Assembly: GCA_964017045.1 (NCBI GenBank)
Contig: OZ024795.1
Coordinates: 27,814,366-27,878,365 of the forward strand
Reading direction: 5' to 3'
DNA from: Omphiscola glabra
Taxonomy: Eukaryota; Mollusca; Gastropoda; Lymnaeidae
Length of the DNA: 64,000 nucleotides
Numbering within the stretch: the first letter of the stretch is position 1; the number at the start of each line of letters is the position of its first letter. The notes under the pieces were generated by a model, which had not been told where the DNA came from, did no database searches, and saw only the letters and a list, made by a program, of their open reading frames with translations. A program made the position numbers and the translations under genes. Of the stretch, positions 23,429 through 35,217 are shown piece by piece.

Positions 23429-23731
23429 CAAACAGACAGTCAATCAATCATTAGAAGTAAATAAATAGATCAGGTGAACTTTTATAAAAGTCGATTAAGG
23501 AAACAATCAAATAGAAAAAAGGTAGATTACACGAGTACTTGGAAGCCGTGCTATAAAAACATGCCTGTAAAATAAATCATTAAAAAACAGGACGATACAC
23601 ACCTTGTAGATTTGAGAAGCAATTCAATTAAAGTCGCTACAGACGAAAAGCTCAGATATTTGATTTGAAGAGAACATGGTTGAGTTTTTATTAATTAGTT
23701 TATTTATGCACAAACAAAAATGACACAGACA

Positions 23732-23819
23732 AGGGATCCCGAACCCTTTCTATATTCTGCATCCCCTTACGACTTGTGAAACTGTCTCTCTCTCTCTCTC
23801 ACTCTCTCTCTCTCTCTCT

Positions 23820-23850
<31 letters not shown>

Positions 23851-23924
23851 CCCCCCCTCTCTCTCTCTCTCTCTCCCTCTCTCCCCCTCTCTCTCTCTAT
23901 CTCCCCTCTCTCTCCCCCCCTCTC

Positions 23925-23955
<31 letters not shown>

Positions 23956-23994
23956 TTCTCCCTCTCTCTCTCTCTCCCTCTCTCCCCCTCTCTC

Positions 23995-24025
<31 letters not shown>

Positions 24026-24409
24026 CCCTCTCACTCTCTCTCTCTTTCTCTCTCTTTCTCTCTTTCTCCCTCTCTCTCCCCCTCTCTCTCCCCCTTCCTC
24101 TCTCTCTCTCTCTCCCTCTCTCTCTCTCCCTCTCTCCCCCCTACACGCACTTACTAAAACTAAATTTTGAATTTAACAGAATTAGAATTTGAAAAAAAAT
24201 AATTTCATCAGGTAGTTTTAATGAAGAGAAAAATTGTGTAAACATTTATATCATAACTTGAAATTTAGTGGCTACTCTGTATAGGTACAGATTTATATAA
24301 TAACTTAAGATTTAATGGCTCCTCTGTATACACTCTTTTTCAAGCACCCCCTAAAAAGGTTACATCACGCACCCAAGGGTTGCGAACACCCCAGGCTGGG
24401 AAACCCTGG
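23732..24409. mobile_element. Possible hAT-like remnant carrying a (CT)n tract
   Basis: The left edge CAAGGGATCCCGAACC and the reverse complement of the right edge, CCAGGGTTTCCCAGCC, agree at about 11 of 16 bases and resemble hAT termini. Flanks CACAGACA and TCTAGACA share five bases. Most of the interior is the CT tract. The ends are degenerate and the call is tentative. Confidence 0.35.
23781..24140. repeat. (CT)n/C-run polypyrimidine tract
   Basis: About 360 bp of CT dinucleotides interrupted by short C and TTT insertions. A Ser/Leu/Pro frame of 138 codons results and is rejected as a gene. Confidence 0.95.
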
Positions 24410-24465
24410 TCTAGACATAACAGACCCCAATATCCAGATCTAGCTTTTTAAAAAAAAAAAATAAT

Positions 24466-24501
<36 letters not shown>

Positions 24502-25599
24502 TATTAGTTAATTTTTCTAAAAATCGGTCTCAAAATTTATCAACTTTCAAACTTTCGGATCGCCACCCTGCGAACATTGAAATTACGAAAGACGGGTTTG
24601 AAATAATGTAAGTGATTTCTACAACCAATGAGACGCCTGAAATGCCTTAGTTTATTCCCTTTCAATTAAACGTCGCTTCCCTCAGGTCAGAAAAAAGTTG
24701 TTCCATTTTCCAGCACCAGTCCAAGTGCTTAGGAGTTATGGGGTGGGGCCTTTCTGTTATTACGTTAGCACAGATTCGTCACTGCATTCAAACTGTTTCT
24801 CTCAAGCTGTGTGCTCGAACGAGCGGAAAGGCAATTTCAGTACTATAAATATTTCGGCGGCGATAGTGCTTTTCCGCTTTGGGAGAGACAGACAATGTTT
24901 TACTTTCATTTCATGTCATTCTGTATATTTGAGGTGGACGCCAGACAATGCGAGTCACCGGAGAGAGACTTGCCGAGAACGGGCGCTACATTTGGGGCTT
25001 CCGGGGGGGGGGGCCTTCAGGAAGCGCTCCCAAACATTGTAAGAAAGCTGTCGATGGGGCTGTAGTGGCTGACTGCCATGAGGCCAGTAACATGATGTCA
25101 TTTGGGTGCAAGATGTTGTGAAAGATGAATAACAGTCATGTTAAGAGGCGATTCAACTATACAGCATTTTAAGGTTGTAGTTTAGCGCGATCATCTCTTA
25201 TTAAAGAAGTCCTAAAAAATACAAATTGGAGCACAGATGGTGGACTGAAGAGAGCTGCCAATCAGTTATCGTAAAGTAACAACAATCTACAACTCTCTGC
25301 CAGGCTTCTTGGGCAAAACTTTTCTTATCGATTTATTTGAAAATTCTGCATTGTAAAGAAAACCTATAAAATTCATGTTTGATAGTTATTATTGATAATT
25401 GATTGTTTAACAAATGTAAGAATGTTAAATGAATATGAATTAATATCAAAAGAATAATGAATAATTATCAGTCAAGCAAGACCAATTAAAATATTGAATT
25501 TATGTAACACGGGGGGGGGGGGGAATTTGCGGTGATACTAATTTACATATTCACAGAATGGTGACTTTTGAAAAGTCAGTGAAGACATTAATTTTTTTT
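24410..25599. other. Low-copy spacer with A/T and G homopolymers
   Basis: An A12-type run followed by a T run of about 28 lies at 24449-24500 and a G13 run at 25511-25523. Overlapping frames at 24698-25065 (84 and 114 codons) lack recognisable domains. Confidence 0.4.
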
Positions 25600-25940
25600 T
25601 ACACCAGTTAGTCTGTTATGACATGTCTGGCTTACATCAGTTAATATGTTATGACATCTCTGGCTTACACCAGTTAGTATGTTATGACATGTCTGGCTTA
25701 CACAAGTTAGTATGTTATGACATGTTTGGCTTACACAAGTTAGTATGTTATGACATGTCTGGATTGCACCAGTTAGTATGTTACGACATGTCTGGCTTAT
25801 ATCAGTTAGTATGTTATGACATTCTGGCTTACACAAGTTAGTATGTTATGACATGTCTGGCTTACACCAGTTAGTATGTTATGACATGTCTGGCTTACAC
25901 AGTATGTTATGACATGTCTGGCTTACATCAGTTAGTCTTT
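25600..25940. repeat. 33-bp minisatellite, about 10 copies
   Basis: The unit contains TTACACCAGTTAGTATGTTA followed by TGACATGTCTGGC. One copy near 25900 has lost ten bases. Since 33 is a multiple of three, both strands stay open for over 70 codons. Confidence 0.93.
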
Positions 25941-26623
25941 TATGATATTATTTACATATTCCGTTATGTATTTAAAAAAAGATGAAATGAAATCGACAAT
26001 CTATAATATTTAATTACACGGTTGGAACCTATGAGAGATAATTCAACCTCAAACTTTGTCCCCATCGCCAGTTCAACAACTGATCGAAACTCCAGAAACG
26101 AACAAATAAAGGACACATTAAAATTTAGTTTGGGAAATCTTACACTATTTGTGAACCATTGACTTCTACACAAACAAACAAAACTATTTCCAGCAACATT
26201 ATCAATCTCGACCCCCACTACAGTTATGATGACTTACAGTGCCATATAACTAAATCACTCTTTATATGGTGGGACAGCGGCTCTAAAATTGTGACTGGAC
26301 GTCAGAGAAGTGTCAGCAATAAAAAAAAAATGTACACAACAACAGATGATGATAGTAAGCCTAATGTTAAATGACACACAATTCAGTTTAACACATCCAG
26401 ATCGTGCCGTGGGTTTTGCCTCTTCCGTCACTGCCAAGTGTAAATGTAAGAATACTTGACTAGTTTAAATAATTTATTGATGGAAAGTTTTGTTTATGAA
26501 AGAATCTACTCCATAATAAGATAACTAACGTGAGTTCGGAAAACAAAATTAAAATATAAATAAATTATACAATATATAAGCCGCTGTGTGGGCAAAAAGT
26601 GACCAAGTTTCAATTTTACGAAG

Positions 26624-26823
26624 GATAACATCGGATAACGTGACATAACGTCAGATAACATCACATAACACCGATAACATCAAATAACATCAGATGATAT
26701 CAGATAAAATCTGATAACATCGCATAACCTCAGATAACATCAGATAACATGTGATAACATCATATAACATCAGATAACATCGGATAACATCATATAACGT
26801 GAGATAGCATGTGATAACCTCAG
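26624..26823. repeat. 10-bp minisatellite, about 19 copies
   Basis: The core is ATAACATCAG, with variants such as GATAACGTG and GATAACATCG and occasional single-base length changes. Confidence 0.88.
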
Positions 26824-27544
26824 GTCATATCTTGTTTCGCAACATTTTTTTAGCCAAAAACTGTTATTTAGAAATGAATCTGAGCTAGCTGTTTTATTAT
26901 TCTTGCCGTGGATAAGCTGACTGAAATGTTAAAGGTCAATGATGGTCAGAGGTGCTCTGCGATACCAGCTATAGTGTACACTCAACCTAAAACTCAGCTA
27001 AACTCGCGCACGGCGTGGGTGAGAGTGGACATAGTTTGGAGAAGTTCAGTAGATATGTTGACAGTGAAGGGTCTTTGCCAGTCACGTCTCGTCCCAAGTC
27101 AACACCTTCCCGCCGTCCGGCTTCCAACTTAACATGATTTGGCTCTTGGGGCGAGTCAAGTGAAAATCTGTAAATTTTGTACGGACAAACAGAATTTGCA
27201 TGTTGTAATGAGCTGCACGGATATAACCGCGTGACGGGGAAGAATGAGGGGAAAGATGGGCTGGAAGGGAGAACGAAGAAAGACTCAGTGATAGAGCCAT
27301 AGATGTAGGGAAGGATTAGAAATCGACATGTTGATGGGTGAGTGGATGGATGTGTGGGGTAAGGAAAGATGGGACAAGAAACATGTTTTGGTCCGATCAG
27401 CAACACGCAAGGCATAGAACACATTTTTTTTAAAATCACCAGTTCACCTTTAGTTTAGTTATGTCATGTTGCTATTTATATCTCAGTGACGGTTGACCAA
27501 TAATTCAACAATTTTAATGAGCGGGGAACTGACAACATATTGAC
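26824..27544. other. Low-copy spacer
   Basis: The minus strand has a 150-codon frame at 26987-27439 with no recognisable domain, no signal peptide and no repeat basis. It is the least repetitive long frame in the window, but I see no splice or promoter support for it. Confidence 0.3.
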
Positions 27545-27903
27545 TGTGGACCCAGCTTGAAAGGCATGTCATTGTTACAGCCCACCGAAATGTCATAGAG
27601 CCCGCAGGTTCTTCTGTTTTTGGACCCCGCGTGAAGGGCCTATCAGCGCTACTGCTCACCGGAATGTCATAGAACCTACAGGTTCTTGTGTTGCTGGACA
27701 CAGTGAAGGGCCTATCAGCGCTACTGCTCACCGGAAAGTTATAGAACCCGCAGGTTCTTGTGTTGCTGGACACAGTGGAGGGCCTATCAGCGCTACTGCT
27801 CACCGGAAAGTTATAGAACCCGCAGGTTCTTGTGTTGCTGGGCACAGTGGAGGGCCTATCAGCGCTACTGCTCACCGGAATGTCATAAAATCCGTAGGAT
27901 CTT
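27545..27903. repeat. 72-bp minisatellite, about 4.7 copies
   Basis: The unit contains GGCCTATCAGCGCTACTGCT, CACCGGAA and GCAGGTTCTTGTGTTGCTGG. The minus strand is open for 157 codons with a 24-residue period (RTCGFYNFPVSSSADRPSTV). Only the repeat gives it structure. A G17 run follows at 27929-27945. Confidence 0.9.
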
Positions 27904-28000
27904 CTTTTGCTAATACAATAGACTAGTCGGGGGGGGGGGGGGGGGACCAGTAACAATATCGTCCCATAAAATTGTTCACAAAAAAGCGCGCCTTTGGACC

Positions 28001-28282
28001 TAACGCGCCAATATTAACGTACCAATAAAAACGCACCAATATTAACGCACCAATATTAATGTACCAATATTAACGCACAAATTATTAACGCACTAATATT
28101 AACGCACCAAAATTAACGCACTAATATTAACGCACCAATATTAACGCACTAATATTAACGCACCAATATTGACGCACTAATATTAACGCACCAATATTAA
28201 CGCACTAATATTAACGCACCAAAATTAACGCACTAATATTAACGCACCAATATTAACGCACCAAAATTAACGCACCAATATC
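28001..28282. repeat. 14-bp minisatellite, about 20 copies, partly dimeric
   Basis: The unit is AACGCACCAATATT. It alternates with AACGCACTAATATT over much of 28080-28250, giving a 28-bp dimer period. Confidence 0.93.
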
Positions 28283-29171
28283 TTGATCGAGCTCTCTTAG
28301 ATCAAACAGTTGGTGTCTAGCTTTGAACGATTGCCAATAAGGATATTATCAGAGATCACATTTCAATACAAACCATGAAATGAAAATATATTTTAAATAA
28401 CAATATAATCAATACTCAAATAATCAAGCTGAGCAGGTTTTTAATTCAAATTTTTTTTTTTAAAAAGGGAGAATGAGATCATTTAAACTTTGTTTTATAA
28501 ATTTGCCTCTAAAGTATCGTCATAAATTGTAAATTGTTCCCTTTAGCTTTCAGCATAGAAGGAAAGAGAAAACAAGGAAGGAAATCTTATTTGACGGCAA
28601 AACGAGTAAAGGCTACACATTTGGGCTTGAGAGTGCACTTATAAATTTAAAAAAAAACATGATTAAAACACTGTTTTGACGTCATCATGAACATGTCTAG
28701 TTAGACTGTACAGACCACGTCACGGTAAAATTCTTTGATTCTTGTCCCAGTTCAAACATTAATGGTGCGTGAATGGTAAGTCAAACAATACGGCGAATTC
28801 TCGGCGGCACTTCTTTCAAACACACTTCACAGCAGGATAATCTATGGAGTTTAGTAACAGAATCGAGAGTAATGTGTCGGACCAGAGTTAATCACATCCC
28901 ATGGTGGGGGACACTTGACACAAAGTAACGGAAACCGTCCCAAGGGTGCCCGTGAGGACGTCCACTCTAGTCGTCACCGGCGTCTCCGATTTTATTTATT
29001 GACGAGAACTCATGTCAGAGGCCCCATCGTCACAGCAGAGAACTGATGCAGAGCTACGGTGAGCCGTTGGGGTTTTATTCGAGAAAAAAAGAACAGCGCC
29101 TTTTCATTTTTGCGACACGATAAATAATGTCCCGTTACCCAAATGATCCTGTTTAAATGAGATTATCCGCA
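28283..29171. other. AT-rich spacer
   Basis: It contains a TGACGTCA octamer at 28677-28684. No array or credible exon was found. Confidence 0.4.
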
Positions 29172-29400
29172 GTGGCGTAGCCAGAATTATTGCCGCCCGC
29201 GGTTGGCTCGGGATCATGATGCCTGGGGGACTCTTGTAGCAGTCCACTATTTCACTAGACTTCAAAGGCTCCATTGTTTCACTAGGCCTCAAGACGTCCA
29301 TTTTTTTAAGACAATGGGTGCATTGTCTCACCAGACATCCAGGGATCCATTTTTTCACGAGACCGCCAGGGATCTATTGTTTCAATAGACGGCCTCGCCA
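29172..29400. mobile_element. hAT-like left end with decayed internal repeats
   Basis: CAGTGGCGTAGCCAG at 29172 is typical of a hAT-type terminus. It is followed by GCCGCCCGCGGTTGG and then about four decayed 36-40-bp repeats containing TCCATTGTTTCACTAG. No matching right end was found, so this is a fragment. Confidence 0.45.
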
Positions 29401-29713
29401 TCGGTCCACAACCGTTAGCAATCTGCTATCAAAGCAGACGTGTCCCGAGAAGCCATGTTGGGAGCGGGCTTCTTGAATGACGCCATTTATACATTGACAT
29501 GAATCATTTAGATACAGAAGTTAATTTACACAAAACATTCTCCAATAAAACAAAGGCATCTGGCCAATGACGTGAAATGTCTTTGAATGGGCGCCTTTAT
29601 GTAACTGGAAACACAAGCCATTGGAAGGCTAGAACAAAAGCCGAGGGAAATATTATGGATTGCGAAACAAAACTATTGTCATTCATAAGAGTGGGCGTAC
29701 TAATTATCGGATG

Positions 29714-29727
29714 CCCCCCCCCCCCCC
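29714..29727. repeat. C14 homopolymer
   Basis: Fourteen C residues followed by GGGG. Confidence 0.95.
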
Positions 29728-29819
29728 GGGGTCACAATTGTTGGAATTGGAAAATAATGGAAATATAGACTAGTTGCAATCCTTATAAAGCCATTTTTTT
29801 CTTCTAAAAATGTATTAGA

Positions 29820-29851
29820 AAATTCTCTCGCTTTCTCTCTCTCGTTCTCTT

Positions 29852-29902
<51 letters not shown>

Positions 29903-29908
29903 ACACAC

Positions 29909-29939
<31 letters not shown>

Positions 29940-29952
29940 CATATATAGGACA
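29820..29952. repeat. Compound (CT)n-(TA)n-(CA)n-(TA)n microsatellite
   Basis: A CT-rich segment passes into TA alternation, a short ACACACAC piece and more TA. Confidence 0.92.
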
Positions 29953-30289
29953 AAAGGAATACTACGCCGGGGCCTGATCCAACGTGTTAAGGACATGTCA
30001 ACGTCTACACCCCCAATTTGAATCTATAACAGACCTGTATCTCCTCGCTGCGTCTAACCGGGAGAAACTCAAACATAACAAGAATGGTTGGTCGAATCTT
30101 AATTCTAAGTGGAGGCGAACAATGAGAATTAAAAAAAGCATTTTCTGAAGCCATTTTTTTGGTAATACGTTTATTTTGTGAAAATCTAAATGTGAAATAA
30201 AGTTTCAAACTTCCGTAAATAGTTCGTAGATAATATTCAGATGTAAGAATGACCGTCATTTCATTTACGGCTATATCGCTGATATTCTC

Positions 30290-31470
30290 TTGGCAGCCAT
30301 GTTAGGAATGTTACACATATTAGCAGCCATGTTGGGAATGTTACACATATTAGCAGTCATGTTAGGAATGTTACACATATTAGCAGTCATGTTGGGAATG
30401 TTACACATATTAGCAGTCATGTTAGGAATGTTACACATATTAGCAGTCATGTTGGGAATGTTACACATATTAGCAGTCATGTTAGGAATGTTACACATAT
30501 AAGCAGTCATGTTGGGAATGTTACACATATTAGCAGTCATGTTGGGAATGTTACACATATTAGCAGACATGTTAGGAATGTTACACATATTAGCAGTCAT
30601 GTTAGGAATGGTACACATATTAGCAGTCATGTTAGGAATGTTACACATATTAGCAGTCATGTTGGGAATGTTACACATATTAGCAGTCATGTTGGGAATG
30701 TTACACATATTAGCAGTCATGTTAGGAATGTTACACATATTAGCAGACATGTTAGGAATGTTACACATATTAGCAGTCATGTTGGGAATGTTACACATAT
30801 TAGCAGTCATGTTGGGAATGTTACACATATTAGCAGTCATGTTAGGAATGTTACACATATTAGCAGCCATGTTGGGAATGTTACACATATTAGCAGTCAT
30901 GTTAGGAATGTTACACATATTAGCAGTCATGTTGGGAATGTTACACATATTAGCAGTCATGTTGGGAATGTTACACATATTAGCAGTCATGTTGGGAATG
31001 TTACACATATTAGCAGTCATGTTGGGAATGTTACACATATTAGCAGTCATGTTGGGAATGTTACACATATTAGCAGTCATGTTGGGAATGTTACACATAT
31101 TAGCAGTCATGTTGGGAATGTTACACATATTAGCAGCCATGTTGGGAATGTTACACATATTAGCAGCCATGTTGGGAATGTTACACATATTAGCAGCCAT
31201 GTTGGGAATGTTACACATATTAGCAGTCATGTTGGGAATGTTACACATATTAGCAGTCATGTTGGGAATGTTACACATATTAGCAGTCATGTTGGGAATG
31301 TTACACATATTAGCAGCCATGTTGGGAATGTTACACATATTAGCAGCCATGTTGGGAATGTTACACATATTAGCAGCCATGTTGGGAATGTTACACATAT
31401 TAGCAGTCATGTTGGGAATGTTACACATATTAGCAGTCATGTTGGGAATGTTACACATATTAGCAGTCAA
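30290..31470. repeat. 30-bp minisatellite, 39 copies
   Basis: The unit is TAGCAGTCATGTTGGGAATG plus TTACACATAT, with no length variation across about 1.18 kb. Two sites vary, GTTAGGAATG/GTTGGGAATG and GCAGTCAT/GCAGCCAT. The left part mixes variants; right of about 30950 every copy has GTTGGG. The pattern C-C-C-T-T-T occurs twice near the right end, a 180-bp higher-order repeat. Both strands are open (399 codons minus, 321 plus). Confidence 0.97.
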
Positions 31471-32829
31471 TTAGCAAAAAGGATTACGATTTTGTTTTAA
31501 GAATTAAACAAAAAAGGCGCAGCCGTTAGACATTGGCACAACCCCAAACATTTGATTTGTAAAGTTCTTTATTGAAGGAACCTTTTATATAACAACATAT
31601 TATATATAAATATAAGAAATGGTCATAGAAGTCTTTCTGTCCGGAACTCTCAGCAAGAAAAACCAATATTTTCGCGCCAGACGTGACAGAAAACAAAACA
31701 AAACAGAACAATCGGGAAAACCCGTCAATTTTTGTGTTGCATGAACAGGTGCGAACATACAGAAAAGGGAAAAAAAAATGTCGTTATTAAAAAAATAATA
31801 CATTAAAGTGGTAATCAAACAAGTGTTGAAGCGAGTGAGATCAATAACTTTTACGATGAATTTAAAAAATAAATAAAAGGGAAATTGTGCTTTCCAGGAC
31901 GTTAACAAAGATACGGTAAGTAAAAAAAAAAAACCCACAAAAATGTCATGAGTTTTTAAAGATTTTTTCAACAATCGCATGCAAACAGAAACTTTGATTC
32001 TCTGATTGACAGGGCATTGCGAAAATTTGAAAAGGGATTCGGCTCAACAAACTAGATCAGGGATGGGGGGTAGTGGAGCAAAAAGCGAGGGAGCCGAAGG
32101 CCCCCGAGCGAAAGGAGGGAAGTGTTATTGACAGGAGGGGCGGGCTCTGCGATTTTGTGCCTCCGCGGTTGGCCACGGGTTACCACGGGTTCTAGTTAAC
32201 GAATGCTTACGTACAATATATTGACTAATTTAATATTTATCCTTAGCTTGCATTCACTTTCATGTGATACTATTTTTCTTTTCTTTAACACAATGTGCAC
32301 TCAAGATAATTTTAGTTTTTAATAAAATGTTATTTTCCAATTGAATGCACTTATATCAAAGATGTCTCTATCCAAGCCTATCGATAATTTTCATAATTTT
32401 AAGAAGATTATCTAAGCTCTCATCATCGCCATCAACATAATGGAACATTCTAAGAAATAAACATTAGTTTTTAAAAAAATCCAAGCAGCAAACCATTAGA
32501 CAGTTTCAATTAAAAATAAAAGCATAAACGCTTTCCCCCTTAACGCTGTGCTACGGACGGGAAGGGGTCTTAAGGAAAAACGGACGCATTTTCCAAACTG
32601 TGGTGTAAACGGGAAATATGTGTCCTTACAGTAGCACAGGAGGAAACGCCTTGAAAATATTTGTTTTGGATTTCTAGCAACCTTTAATGTTCTGTATACG
32701 GTATGAAGAATGTCATTGCTGCGACATTTTATCTATTTTAGTTGAATTTATGAACATTTAGAAAAAAATTTCTGCAATAGTTTATGAAGAAAGGGCATAG
32801 CTGAAGAATGTCGTGTAAAAAAAAAGCAG
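31471..32829. other. AT-rich spacer
   Basis: Around 32045-32190 a GC-richer block (GGGATGGGGGGTAGTGGAG; CCTCCGCGGTTGGCCACGGG) resembles transposon sequence and shares GCGGTTGG with the fragment at 29.2 kb, but no ends could be fixed. The 126-codon minus frame at 31600-31980 is not recognisable. Confidence 0.35.
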
Positions 32830-33633
32830 AGTGTACTTGGTGCCCGAAAGTAGAGCCACGTGGTGCCCAAAAGTAGAGCGTACTTATTCCCAAAAGCAGA
32901 GCCTACTTGGTGCCGAAAAGCAGAGACTACTTGGTGCCCGAAAGCAGAGCGTATTTCGGGCCCAAAAACAGAGCGTACTTGGTGCCCAAGAGTAGAGACC
33001 TCTTGGCGCCCAAAAGCCGAGCATACTTGATGCTCAAATGCGAACTTACTTGGTGCCCAAAAGGAGAGATTACTTGGTGCCCGAAGGCAGAGCAAACTTA
33101 TTGCCCAAAAGCAGAGCGTACTTAGTGCCTAAAAGCATAGACTACTTGGTGCCTACAAGCAGAGACTACTTGGTGCCCAAAAACAGAGCCTACTTGTTGC
33201 CAAAAAGTAGAGCCTACTTTGTGCCAAAAAGCAGAGCATACTTAGTGCCCAAAAGCTTAGAATACTTGGTGTCCAAAACTAAGCGTACTAGGTGCCCAAA
33301 AGCAGAGCCTACTTGATGCCAAAAAGCCAAGCGTACTTGGTGTCCAAAAGCATAGGCTACTTCGTGCCCCAAAACAGAGCTAAATTGTTGTCGAGAGGCA
33401 GAGCGTACTTGGTGCCCAAAAGCAGAGCATACTTAGTGCCCAAAAGCTAGACTATTTGGTGCCCAAAAGCAGAGACTACTTGGTTCTCAAAACAGAGCGT
33501 AGTTGGTGCCCAAAACAGAGCCTACTTGGTGCCCAAAACAGAGCCTACTTGGTGCCCAAAACAGAGCCTACTTGGTGCCCAAAAGCCGTGTTTACTTGGT
33601 GCCAAAAAGCAGAACCTACTTGCTGCCAAAAAA
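32830..33633. repeat. 24-bp minisatellite, about 33 copies, diverged
   Basis: The unit contains AAAAGCAGAGCCTACTTGGT followed by GCCC. Copies differ by substitutions and 1-bp indels that break reading frames repeatedly. It is older looking than the arrays at 30.3 or 38.9 kb. Confidence 0.93.
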
Positions 33634-33759
33634 ACAACAAAAAACTCTAGTTTTAGTAACTTGAAAGATTCATATATAATATAAATATTTCTATAACGCA
33701 AATCAACGAAATAAGTTTTAGCTGAGCTTTGGGGGGTAATCGCAGTTCCTTAAAACGAA

Positions 33760-33985
33760 AGTAGCTCACTTTGTCTCTCATGGTTCACAAAAGTAGCTCA
33801 CTTTGTCTCTCATGGTTCAAAAAAGTAGCTCACTTTGTCTCTCATGGTTCACAAAAGTAGCTCACTTTGTCTCTTATGGTTCACAAAAGTAGCTCACTTT
33901 GTCTCTCATGGTTCACAAAACTAGCTCACTTTGTCTCTCATGGTTCACATTGTCTCTCATGGTTCACAAAATGGGCTCACTGCGG
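33760..33985. repeat. 32-bp minisatellite, about 7 copies
   Basis: The unit contains AGTAGCTCACTTTGTCTCTC followed by ATGGTTCACAAA. A shortened copy occurs at about 33950. Confidence 0.92.
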
Positions 33986-35146
33986 CTCAGATGGTTCACA
34001 TGTTAAGTCGGTCATGCAGATGGGTTTTCAGTGAAGGGTGCACACAAATAGAGTAAAACTCAAGTAAAATCATGTGTTCGCAAATATGACAAGATGGTCC
34101 CAATATGCCAACGGGACTCAATAGAACACACAATTTTGGAAGACAAAATTGCACATAAGTAACATATATTTAATTGCCTCTAAACATTTTTGTTTCACAA
34201 AACATTGAAACGGAAGACACACACATTAAAAAAATATTAATATTGTTTTAAATATAGTTGTGCACGGTTGTTTCAATATTTTTAACTATTACAGAAGCAG
34301 TGATGTAAAATATTGCTGAGAATTTTGTGTACGCAAGTGGTGGCATTGTCTATAAAATAAACTTTCGTGTAAAATGCTCAGCAGCACAACACAATGGTCA
34401 CTTAGCCGTCCCTATTTTCACGTGAATTATGGGACTCGTGTTGAAAAAGGGAATATTAATTTGTTTTTCTTATAAGTGTTTTGGAAAAATTATGAGAAAA
34501 AATATTTTTTTTCCAGGGCCAGGAGTAGACATTCAATCGGAGGAAGTTTTCTGATGCAGAGGAGTAATTTTTGATTGGCATTTTCGTGCAGACATAAAAT
34601 GGAACAAAATAATGTTATATGTAAACGGGTCCTTGAAGACTTTCAAGAACGTGCCTACACGATCAGTGCTTTAAAAAGTGTGTATGTTAAAGTGAAGGGA
34701 AAAGGTTCATGCTTCCAGTATTTATATAGGAGTCAATAAGAGTTAAGAGCCATACCCTATTTCTTTTTAAAGAGGAAACGCCATGGTGCATAAAGAGCTG
34801 GAGGCTAACACCTGCACAGACCAAGAATACGCGATTATATTATGTCTTTTAAAATATGTTTATGTGACTTAACGTTTCCAATGATAGGGATTTCTAGGGT
34901 TGGGTAAAGTCTGGAGACTTCTAGGGTTGAGTAAAGTCTGGGCCACTCGATTTTCTGATGGTCCCAGGTTTCCCCCTACGTGCCCTATGAAGTCAGTAGA
35001 GTTTACAGTACTTAAGAGTTTCCCAACAATCCCATTTGAGTACACCTCAGCGTCATAAGGGCCGAGTACGTATTTAAACGAATTTAAAATACAATAATTT
35101 AAGTATCTTTTGATAAATACAGCTTAAGCGCTTAAAAATGACATTC
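33986..35146. other. Low-copy AT-rich spacer
   Basis: A roughly 28-bp segment (TTCTAGGGTTGGGTAAAGTC) is duplicated at 34890-34945. Nothing else recognisable. Confidence 0.4.
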
Positions 35147-35217
35147 GTTGATGACATTAGCCATTGACATTAGCCATTGACATTAGCCATTGACATTAGC
35201 CATTGACATTAGCCATT
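35147..35217. repeat. 13-bp minisatellite, about 5 copies
   Basis: The unit is GACATTAGCCATT, repeated without change. Confidence 0.92.

Noticed and set aside
24698..25065. Overlapping 114- and 84-codon frames
   Set aside because: Two different frames compete over the same bases, they end at a G-run, and there is no domain.
26987..27439. 150-codon minus-strand frame as a possible gene
   Set aside because: It is not repeat-derived, but it has no recognisable motif, no conserved-looking start context and low-complexity Ser/Pro stretches.
30271..31474. Open frames of 399 (minus) and 321 (plus) codons
   Set aside because: They come from a stop-free 30-bp repeat and are open on both strands, with no unique coding sequence or splice context.
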